From assembly GCF_029892045.1 (NCBI RefSeq), contig NZ_CP120369.1, positions 558,001 to 622,000 of the forward strand: a stretch of DNA of 64,000 nt. Direction: 5' to 3'. This stretch comes from Sinorhizobium numidicum (GTDB lineage Bacteria; Pseudomonadota; Alphaproteobacteria; Rhizobiales; Rhizobiaceae). Under the pieces are notes generated by a model. The model ran no database searches, was not told the DNA's origin, and saw only the letters and a program-made list of their open reading frames with translations. The translations under genes were made by a program, and so were the position numbers. This document shows positions 8,786 through 15,095 of this stretch, in pieces. Numbering within the stretch: position 1 is the first letter of the stretch; each line of letters starts with the position of its first letter.

Positions 8786-10021
8786 ATGAGATTGTCTCTC
8801 ACCCAAAACCGCCTGCTGACGGCAATGGCGGCGACCCTCGTGTTTGCGGCCCAGGGCGCGCTCGCCGAAGACCACGAAACGCAAGCGGCTTGGCGGATCT
8901 TCGTCGCCGATCATACGCAGCCGGTCGTTCGGGCCATCGATTTTTCTGACGGCAAGGAACTTGGCCACTACGACTTGAAAGGTTATGCGGCGCTGACCGC
9001 AAGCGCCTCCGGACAGACGGTGTTTGCAACGCAATCGGATCATGACGTCGTGCACGTCATCAGGACCGGCATCACATTCTCCGATCACGGCGAACATCGT
9101 GACCTGGACGTCACGGACGTGGCTCTTCTTCCGGCAACCTTCGAGGGCAAGCGCCCTGTCCACGTCGTTCCGCACGGCGACCACGCGATCCTGTTTTACG
9201 ACCGTGATGGCAAAGCCGACATTATCGACGAAGCAGCCCTGCTCGAGGGCAAGGTCGAGGTCCGCACCATCGACGCAACCAAGCCGCATCATGGTGTTGC
9301 AGTGACCCTAGGACGCTACGTGCTGGTATCGATACCGAACACAGAGATCGAGACGAAGCCGGATGAACTGCCCCCGCGCGTCGGTCTGCGTGTGATCGAC
9401 GATCAGGGCGAGCAGGTTGGCGACATTGCCAAATGCACCGACCTTCATGGTGAGGCGACCTCGGCGCGCCTTGTTGCCTTTGGCTGCAAAGAAGGTGTCC
9501 TCGTTGCGCGCCCTGGCGGTATCGACGGGCCGAAACTGCAAATGCTGCCCTATCCCGCGGATTTCCCGAAGGCTTCTACGGGAACGCTGTTGGGCGGCAA
9601 GGCGATGCAGTTTTTCCTCGGCAACTACGGCGAGGACAAGGTCGTGCTCATCGACCCGGACAATGAGCAACCTTTTCGATTGATCGAGCTTCCTACCCGG
9701 CGGGTCGATTTCCTGCTCGATCCTGCGACGCCGCGCAATGCCTACATCCTGACGGAGGACGGCGATCTTCACGTGCTGGACGTGATCAAGGGCGAGATCG
9801 CCCGCAAGGGCAAGGTCACCGAGCCCTATAGCAAGGATGGCCATTGGCGCGACCCCCGTCCACGTCTGGCCGTAGCCGATCGTCAGATCGCAATCACCGA
9901 CCCGCGGCACTCGCTCGTCCGGGTTGTTGATGCCGAGACCCTGAAGGAGATCCGCACGATCGCAGTCGAAGGACAGCCGTTCTCGATCGTTGCTGTGGGT
10001 GGTTCCGGCGCATCGCACTGA
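8786..10021 (+). CDS. aztD: Periplasmic zinc metallochaperone AztD (beta-propeller)
   Basis: A 411-residue exported protein. The signal peptide is MRLSLTQNRLLTAMAATLVF followed by AAQGALA-ED. The mature part has repeated WD40/YVTN-like blades (for example VRAIDFSDGKELGHYDLKGY and LVRVVDAETLKEIRTI), and many His residues such as DHDVVHVI, HGEHRD and KPHHGVA. This matches AztD, known from Paracoccus to hand zinc to AztC in the periplasm. The neighbours aztABC and zur support the call strongly. The start is preceded by AAGGAAGG. It is expected to be co-transcribed with the upstream GTPase and released under zinc limitation. Confidence 0.9.
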   Translation: MRLSLTQNRLLTAMAATLVFAAQGALAEDHETQAAWRIFVADHTQPVVRAIDFSDGKELGHYDLKGYAALTASASGQTVFATQSDHDVVHVIRTGITFSDHGEHRDLDVTDVALLPATFEGKRPVHVVPHGDHAILFYDRDGKADIIDEAALLEGKVEVRTIDATKPHHGVAVTLGRYVLVSIPNTEIETKPDELPPRVGLRVIDDQGEQVGDIAKCTDLHGEATSARLVAFGCKEGVLVARPGGIDGPKLQMLPYPADFPKASTGTLLGGKAMQFFLGNYGEDKVVLIDPDNEQPFRLIELPTRRVDFLLDPATPRNAYILTEDGDLHVLDVIKGEIARKGKVTEPYSKDGHWRDPRPRLAVADRQIAITDPRHSLVRVVDAETLKEIRTIAVEGQPFSIVAVGGSGASH

Positions 10022-10033
10022 AGTGATGATGCC

Positions 10034-10066
10034 GTGGTCCGGAACTGGGCGGCAGTTCCGGACCAC
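10034..10066 (+). promoter_or_regulatory. Perfect 14-bp hairpin between aztD and zur
   Basis: The arms GTGGTCCGGAACTG and CAGTTCCGGACCAC are exact complements around a GGCGG loop. No T-run follows, so termination without Rho is doubtful. It sits between the chaperone gene and the repressor gene, where it could lower zur expression relative to aztD or protect aztD mRNA. The function is inferred. Confidence 0.7.
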
Positions 10067-10092
10067 TTGAACAACCTGTTCCGGAGAGAAAG

Positions 10093-10506
10093 ATGCCGCA
10101 GACCAGCCATGCTGACGCGCTGAAACTGACGAAGAACCAGAGCCTCGTGCTCTCGGTGCTGCAATCGTCCGCGCAACCGCTCAGCGCCTACAGTATCCTC
10201 GACCGTCTGCGCGGCCATGGCCTCAAGGCGCCGCTCCAGGTCTATCGAGCGCTCGACAAGCTCCTGGAAGCCGGCCGCGTCCACCGTCTGGAAAGCATGA
10301 ACGCCTTTGTCGTCTGCTGCCACTCCCGCCGCGGGCAAATCCATCCGCGCATTACGGCTTTCGAGATCTGCGAGGCCTGCGGCAAGGTCAACGAATTCCA
10401 CGATACGAGGATCGACGACGCATTGACCAGGCATGCGAGAAGCAGCGGCTTCAAGATCAGGACCACGACGATCGAAGTCCACGGCCTCTGCGCCGACTGC
10501 CATTAA
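10093..10506 (+). CDS. zur: Fur-family zinc uptake regulator Zur
   Basis: A 137-residue Fur-family repressor. The N-terminal winged helix contains LSAYSILDRLRGHGLKAPLQVYRALDKLLEAGRVHRL, as in Zur proteins. The C-terminal half has the structural zinc cysteines in CEACG and CADC, with His residues (CCHSRRGQIHPR, NEFHDTR) for the sensing site. It is encoded within the operon it is expected to repress, which gives feedback control. GGAGAGAAAG precedes the ATG. Other Fur paralogues (Fur, Irr, Mur) are less likely because of the all-zinc context. Confidence 0.92.
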   Translation: MPQTSHADALKLTKNQSLVLSVLQSSAQPLSAYSILDRLRGHGLKAPLQVYRALDKLLEAGRVHRLESMNAFVVCCHSRRGQIHPRITAFEICEACGKVNEFHDTRIDDALTRHARSSGFKIRTTTIEVHGLCADCH

Positions 10507-10570
10507 CCCGCAATAGCGATCAGCACACCCCGGATCGGCATTGCCGATCGCGATGAAGGATGTCCTAGTG

Positions 10571-11773
10571 ATGAAGAAAATTCCTGTCACTGTCTTGTCC
10601 GGCTTTCTCGGCGCCGGCAAGACAACGCTCCTCAACCATATCCTTGCCAATCGAGACGGCATGCGTGTTGCGCTTATCGTCAACGACATGAGTGAGGTCA
10701 ATATCGATGCCGCTCTTGTGCGCGACGGCGGCGCCAATCTCTCCCGCACGCAGGAGCAACTCGTCGAGATGACCAACGGCTGCATCTGTTGCACGTTGCG
10801 CGACGACCTGCTGAAGGAAGTCCGCGCGCTCGCCGAGCAGGGCCGGTTCGATTACCTGTTGATCGAGTCGACCGGCATTGCCGAACCGCTGCCTGTTGCC
10901 GCGACCTTCGACTTCCGCGACGAAGGCGGGCAAAGCCTGTCGGATGTGGCAAGGCTCGACACGATGGTGACGGTTGTCGACGCCGCAAACCTGCTGAAAG
11001 ACTACAGTTCCGCCGACTTCCTGTCCGATCGCGGCGACACGGCCGGCGACGGAGACAACCGCACCCTCGTCGATCTTCTGGTCGAGCAGATCGAGTTCGC
11101 CGACGTCGTGATCCTCAACAAGATCGGCACGGCCACGCCGGAAGAACGCGACGCGGCGCGCAAGATCATCGTTGGCCTTAATCCCGATGCCAAGCTCATC
11201 GAAGCCGACTTCGGCATGGTCGACCTGAAGGAGGTTTTGGGCACGGGTCGGTTCAACTTCGCCAAAGCCGAGACGCATCCGCTCTGGTTCAAGGAACTGC
11301 ACGGCTTTAAGGACCACATCCCTGAAACGGAAGAATACGGCATTCGCTCCTTCGTCTATCGGGCGAAGAAGCCGTTCGATCCCATGCGGTTCCAGGCCTT
11401 CATCGACAAGTCGTGGCCGGGTGTCGTGCGCGCCAAAGGGTTCTTTTGGCTGGCAACGCGGCCACACTACGTCGGTGAAATCAGCCAGGCGGGCGCGCTG
11501 GTGAGAACCGGTAAGATGGGGCTCTGGTGGTCGTCCGTGCCACGGGAGCAATGGCCGCAGGATCCCGGCTTCCTGAAAATGCTGAAGCCCTATCTCGATC
11601 CGGTCTGGGGCGACCGCCGGCAGGAGATCGTCTTCATCGGCGCCGATCCGATGGACGAGGGCAGGATCCGCGCGGAACTCGATGCATGTCTCATCGACAG
11701 TCCGGTCTTTGCGCCCGAGCTCTGGCGCAACCTTCCCGATCCGTTCGCGGTCTGGGATCGGCGGGCGGCGTAG
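10571..11773 (+). CDS. COG0523 (CobW-like) metallochaperone GTPase 3, ZigA-like
   Basis: A 400-residue COG0523 GTPase of the long subgroup. Walker A is GFLGAGKTT, the metal motif is [11 protein letters not shown], and the base-recognition motif is NKIG. The extended C-terminal domain has [11 protein letters not shown] and [13 protein letters not shown], characteristic of the ZigA/YeiR-like Zur-regulated branch. The start at 10571 ([14 protein letters not shown]) places the P-loop at the usual distance. It is the last gene of the Zur-controlled plus-strand operon. It differs in length and C-terminus from the two other GTPases here, suggesting separate clients. Confidence 0.9.
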   Translation: MKKIPVTVLSGFLGAGKTTLLNHILANRDGMRVALIVNDMSEVNIDAALVRDGGANLSRTQEQLVEMTNGCICCTLRDDLLKEVRALAEQGRFDYLLIESTGIAEPLPVAATFDFRDEGGQSLSDVARLDTMVTVVDAANLLKDYSSADFLSDRGDTAGDGDNRTLVDLLVEQIEFADVVILNKIGTATPEERDAARKIIVGLNPDAKLIEADFGMVDLKEVLGTGRFNFAKAETHPLWFKELHGFKDHIPETEEYGIRSFVYRAKKPFDPMRFQAFIDKSWPGVVRAKGFFWLATRPHYVGEISQAGALVRTGKMGLWWSSVPREQWPQDPGFLKMLKPYLDPVWGDRRQEIVFIGADPMDEGRIRAELDACLIDSPVFAPELWRNLPDPFAVWDRRAA

Positions 11774-11951
11774 CGAGGGCCTGAACTATTGCGGTGACGG
11801 GGCGTCCGCAGCGGTCGATGGATGCTTCACTGACTGATGCGGACGATTCTGAAGGCAACGCCGATCTGGCGGTGAGGCCGAACCAGAGCGCGCAACTTTG
11901 ACTGCCCGGAACTCCGAGTGGCGCCGACGCTCAAGCGGCGCATCAAATTTC

Positions 11952-11977
11952 TGAATCGATCAGCGATGATCGATTCA
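11952..11977. repeat. 26-bp perfect palindrome with a 4-base centre
   Basis: The arms TGAATCGATCA and TGATCGATTCA are exact complements separated by GCGA. It lies in the gap between the zinc operon and the WGR gene, about 50 bases before the latter. It could be an operator or a rho-dependent hairpin. There is no T-run. The arm/centre geometry (11-4-11) matches another palindrome at 48164-48189, though the sequences differ. Confidence 0.75.
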
Positions 11978-12023
11978 TAAATGTCGTTGGACGGCTAACC
12001 CTTGAGCGGCCAAGCTTGCAGCC

Positions 12024-12275
12024 ATGACGCAGCATTGGTTCCGCCTGTATGTTCAGCGAATCGACACGACCAGGAATATGGCGCGGTTTTATGCAATGTC
12101 GATCGAACCGGATCTGTTCGGCGGCTCTGCTCTGGTCCGCCGCTGGGGTCGTATCGGCACTCGCGGCCAAAAGCGTGTTGATCTGTTTAAGGACGAGCGT
12201 CAAGCGATCGGACACTTCCTTTTCTTGGCTCGCCAGAAGCGAGCCCGCGGTTACAGGCCACAATCGCGCTCTTGA
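12024..12275 (+). CDS. WGR-domain protein
   Basis: An 83-residue protein that is essentially one WGR domain: RNMARFYAMSIEPDLFGGSALVRRWGRIGTRGQ contains the defining WGR motif at residues 41-43. WGR domains bind nucleic acids in PARPs and in bacterial proteins, and stand-alone copies are common on rhizobial plasmids. The biochemical role is unknown. Length is normal for the stand-alone form. It is isolated from its neighbours and so is probably monocistronic. Confidence 0.85.
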   Translation: MTQHWFRLYVQRIDTTRNMARFYAMSIEPDLFGGSALVRRWGRIGTRGQKRVDLFKDERQAIGHFLFLARQKRARGYRPQSRS

Positions 12276-12565
12276 GTTGAAGTATCAATGCTTATCTCGC
12301 CGGTCTCCAGCAGAATGCGCTGCCATTGTCGTTTAGTATACCCGGTGTCGACGGACAATGAGAGGGATGCGAATAGGTAATCACGGCAGAAAGCTGGAGA
12401 GACTCTCGAAACCTAAAATGCGGTCAGAACATCAGAAGCGAAGAATAAATGGCTGCAAAAACTGTCGATAAACAGCGACCTTCTCTCAAACCGCCTTCCT
12501 TCCGACCCAAATATCGGCAAGCTATGTGGTCGATCCCAATTGGTGACAGACGACGGAGAAGATCA

Positions 12566-13039
12566 TTGACGGAATCGCGTTCGGAGATGAACGAGCGGAG
12601 ACTTGAGCTCACCAGCCGCATCGTGTCCGCCTATTTGAGCCGCAATGTCGTCCCTGCCGCCGAGCTCCCGCATCTTATCCAGCAAACCTACGGCTCGCTG
12701 GGCGGGACATCTCGACCAGTGAAAGCCGAGCCCACCGTAGAGGAGCAACGCCCCGCCGTCCCGGTCAAGAAATCCGTGGCAGAGGACTTCATCATCTGCC
12801 TGGAGGACGGTAAGAAATTCAAATCTCTGAAGCGACACCTGATGGCAAAGTACGGTCTCACGCCGGAGCAGTATCGCAAAAAATGGAAGCTTCCAGCCGA
12901 CTACCCGATGACGGCTCCGAACTATGCCCGACAGCGCTCGGAACTCGCACGCGCGACGGGGCTGGGAAAGAAACCGGTATCAGTGCCCGCTGCAGCCTCC
13001 ACTCCTTTTCGCAAGAAGATAGGCCTGACGTTCGACTGA
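12566..13039 (+). CDS. MucR/Ros-family transcriptional regulator with altered zinc site
   Basis: About 157 residues of the Ros/MucR family, which represses exopolysaccharide, motility and virulence genes through an AT-rich box. The family core FKSLKRHLMAKYGLTPEQYRKKWKLPADYPM is intact. I choose the TTG at 12566 because GGAGAAG precedes it and the N-terminus then has the family length; ATG alternatives are 12587 and 12449. The zinc finger is unusual: where Ros has Cys, Cys, His, His, this protein has Cys, Asp, His, Tyr. Zinc-free Ros homologues with such changes are known from Mesorhizobium, so it may still fold and bind DNA. Confidence 0.85.
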   Translation: MTESRSEMNERRLELTSRIVSAYLSRNVVPAAELPHLIQQTYGSLGGTSRPVKAEPTVEEQRPAVPVKKSVAEDFIICLEDGKKFKSLKRHLMAKYGLTPEQYRKKWKLPADYPMTAPNYARQRSELARATGLGKKPVSVPAAASTPFRKKIGLTFD

Positions 13040-13095
13040 TGCCGTGACGCGAGTTACCGATCGCAAACGAGCTCGTCGCCAAAGGGGGGAGACCG

Positions 13096-13281
13096 ATGAT
13101 CGACTGGCGCGACCTGACGGAAGAAGCTGCTATCGAAGCGGCGATGGACGAGCACGGCAAAGACGCTACGGCATCGGTCGCATACTGCGCTCTCGAGGCA
13201 TACGGTGGCAGGGAGAACCCGGAGTATCGCTTCTGGCTTTTCCTGAAACGCGTGAAGCGCGAGCACATCGGTTGGGCTTGA
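13096..13281 (+). CDS. Small rhizobial protein, family member A
   Basis: A 61-residue acidic protein with no recognised domain. GGGGGGAGACCG precedes the ATG. The segment ATASVAYCALEAYGGRENPEYRFWLFLKRV aligns with a second small gene at 13977, so this is a small paralogous family. Proteins of this kind recur on rhizobial plasmids without known function. Confidence 0.6.
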   Translation: MIDWRDLTEEAAIEAAMDEHGKDATASVAYCALEAYGGRENPEYRFWLFLKRVKREHIGWA

Positions 13282-13418
13282 GGCTAAAGTGCTCGCTTTG
13301 ATCGGGTTCGCGGCAAGGTTCGGCATGATTGCCGAACGCCGGCAACAGTAAGAAAATGTCACCGATCAACGAGCAGCCTGCGGCATATAGCCGATGAGCC
13401 TGACGACCGATTTCAGAG

Positions 13419-13544
13419 TTGATCAGGGCGGCAAAGGAGGCCGACCAACTGACGCATTACGAGGTAAGCCGGCTTTTTGATCGCTCGATTGACACCATCC
13501 CCGACATGCGTGAGCAGACTGTCATCGCAGACTCCCAAGATTGA
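13419..13544 (+). pseudogene. Fragment of a small rhizobial gene
   Basis: The frame encodes about 40 residues containing QLTHYEVSRLFDRSIDTI and then PDMREQTVIADSQD, which has the look of small conserved rhizobial proteins. It has no ATG in frame. An ATG at 13394 (MSLTTDF) would join it after a one-base change, so I read it as a frameshifted remnant. The function is unknown. Confidence 0.35.
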
Positions 13545-13555
13545 CGGAGGTTCTC

Positions 13556-13726
13556 ATGACCCATGCGGAAGGAGTGATTGAGCGCGCTCCCTCCATCGTG
13601 GCGGCTTTGCGCGCGAAAAGAGAGCGCGAGGCAGAGCGCCGCAAGGAGGTATTCGGGCGGATTGACATCCGCAAACCATTGACGATCCTCCATCGTGGCA
13701 TCCAACTGAGCCTGAAATTGCAATGA
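13556..13726 (+). CDS. Small protein of unknown function
   Basis: A 56-residue basic protein (MTHAEGVIERAPSIVAALRA...) with a strong GGAGG site before the ATG at 13556. Its stop overlaps the next ATG (ATGA at 13723-13726), so the two are co-translated. No domain is recognised. The charged helical middle (AKREREAERRKEV) is the only notable feature. Confidence 0.5.
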   Translation: MTHAEGVIERAPSIVAALRAKREREAERRKEVFGRIDIRKPLTILHRGIQLSLKLQ

Positions 13727-13962
13727 CCGCCCCAGAAAAACAGGTGCACCGCTCCGACCTCGAATGGGAGGTCGAGGCCGCCCTCGCCTGGCATGATGAA
13801 TATGCGCGCGCAACGATCGCCACACTGCTGCTTGACTGCAAATATCTGGGCGAGCAACTGGCGCTTCATTGCCGTTTTCCGATTCTGTGCAACGGTTGCA
13901 CAAACGATCGTTTGCGCAACGCTCAAATGAGCGTAGCATCCCCGGCGCCTGAGAAGCAGTGA
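13723..13962 (+). CDS. Small protein of unknown function, possibly altered C-terminus
   Basis: A 79-residue protein coupled by ATGA overlap to the preceding gene. The N-terminal half (HRSDLEWEVEAALAWHDEYARATIATLLLDCKYLGEQLAL) is helical and looks conserved. The cysteine-rich C-terminal part (CRFPILCNGCTNDR) does not resemble the N-terminal style and could follow a frameshift. The function is unknown. Confidence 0.5.
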   Translation: MTAPEKQVHRSDLEWEVEAALAWHDEYARATIATLLLDCKYLGEQLALHCRFPILCNGCTNDRLRNAQMSVASPAPEKQ

Positions 13963-13976
13963 TTAGGGAGATAACG

Positions 13977-14147
13977 ATGACGAAGGCGATCTTACCAGCC
14001 CTGTCGGACCCGGAGAGCACCGCGGACGCAGCGATCGAACTGTTCGGCGACGAGGCAGCGACGGCCGTGGCACATTGCGGTCTTGACGCCTGGACGGACG
14101 GGCGAGCAGACGATTTCGCATTCTGGTCGACATTTTCCGTCGTCTAA
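13977..14147 (+). pseudogene. Small rhizobial protein, family member B, probable frameshift at its end
   Basis: The reading frame from ATG 13977 gives about 56 residues; GGGAGATAACG precedes it. The part AATAVAHCGLDAWTDGRADDFAFWS parallels the gene at 13096. It then stops abruptly as TFSVV. Shifting frame by one base at about 14128 gives IFRRLTGVPSPGASH up to a stop near 14183, which better fits the family's basic end. I read this as a one-base frameshift. Confidence 0.5.
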
Positions 14148-14475
14148 CCGGGGTGCCGTCACCCGGCGCCAGCCACTGAGCCGACAGTCGCGGGGTTTTT
14201 AGCTGCCGCCTCAGACCAACCGCACCTAGACGAGGAAAGCAAGGTAGAGAACTCAAACGCAGATTATGCCGACTGCACGGATCTGCAGTGTTATCGGAGA
14301 TGGCATAACGACCTTGACTTGTTACGCTACATGCAACATATAAAGGGCATAGTTTTCGAGGTGGGAACGGCTTCCCCACGCGCCACCGAGTGTGGTTAGT
14401 AGTCGAAAGACCAAGAGATGCGGACTTTAGCACCCGCCGAAAACGAATTCAAAAGCCTCGCGAAAGCGGGGCTTT
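14148..14475 (+). other. Gene-free stretch holding a candidate sRNA and terminator
   Basis: There is no protein-coding signal here. The right half contains a sigma-70-like promoter at 14314-14342 and an intrinsic terminator at 14454-14477, described separately. The left half (14190-14310) shows nothing specific. Confidence 0.5.
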
Positions 14476-14477
14476 TT
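14349..14477 (+). ncRNA. Candidate small RNA of about 130 nt
   Basis: A promoter with TTGACT at 14314-14319, exactly 17 bases of spacer and CATATA at 14337-14342 faces right. No open reading frame of any quality follows before an intrinsic terminator at 14454-14477. The predicted transcript contains an internal hairpin GTGGG...CCCAC around 14362-14381. This arrangement is what a free-standing bacterial sRNA gene looks like. I cannot assign it to a known rhizobial sRNA family by eye. Confidence 0.55.
14454..14477. terminator. Bidirectional intrinsic terminator
   Basis: The stem AGCCTCGC / GCGGGGCT with a GAAA loop is followed by TTTTTATTT on the plus strand and by TTTTG on the minus strand. 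It therefore can end both the candidate sRNA (plus) and the gene at 14476-14871 (minus), whose stop codon overlaps it. Confidence 0.8.
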
Positions 14478-14871
14478 ATTTGGCTAGAATGACGAATTTC
14501 TTTCGAATCCTGCGCTCGAGCTTATCGCGATTAATTGGATAAGCGGACTTCACGATATACGTGCCGTCCAGGCGGGGTTCGAGGTGCACGGCCACGAGCA
14601 CAATGGTGTTCCCGTCCACGTGTTCGTAGATCAATTCAAAGCCGAGATTTTTGTGTTCTGGCCCTTGCCCGACGTGGGTAGGCGATCCTACGGCGAGCGA
14701 GAGGTACGGGCGGCACATCTCAAACTCATGCGCGTGGCGAGAGATTGCATGTCTTTGCGCAGCGATTGAGAAGATAACGTCTCCGTCACCGACGGCGATG
14801 CCGGCTCGCTTCAGTGCATCAATAGGCAGTTTGCCGAGAACCAGCGGTTTCAGCTTATCTCTTTTCGCCAT
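14476..14871 (-). CDS. Unknown small protein next to the ATPase/nuclease pair
   Basis: About 131 residues from the ATG at 14871 (MAKRDKLKPLVL). There is no signal or membrane segment. The middle has AAQRHAISRHAHEFEMCRPYLSLAVG and a beta-rich end with GTYIVKSAYPI and a very basic tail (RDKLERRIRKKF). The HxxxRH pattern with a late Y-x-V-x-S strand recalls RelE/barnase-like small nucleases of mobile elements, but this is only a resemblance. It has lower GC than its surroundings, like the two large genes to its right. Confidence 0.6.
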   Translation of the reverse strand: MAKRDKLKPLVLGKLPIDALKRAGIAVGDGDVIFSIAAQRHAISRHAHEFEMCRPYLSLAVGSPTHVGQGPEHKNLGFELIYEHVDGNTIVLVAVHLEPRLDGTYIVKSAYPINRDKLERRIRKKFVILAK

Positions 14872-15095
14872 TTCGGATTGCCCCAATATGCAGCTTTAAT
14901 AGCCGCAGAGAAGCTTAGCGGCAAGGGGTGGGCATGCCCGGCGCGCGCTCACTATCGGGCTTCCAGCGCACCGATTTTAATAGGGAATTTGCCCAGTTGC
15001 ATCGAGCTGAATAGATCGGAAGCTACCGGCGATTGTAAGAGTTTACAGCCCCGATCTTAGTTGCCTATTCTGCCCGAAATGTATTGGGGGGAGGC

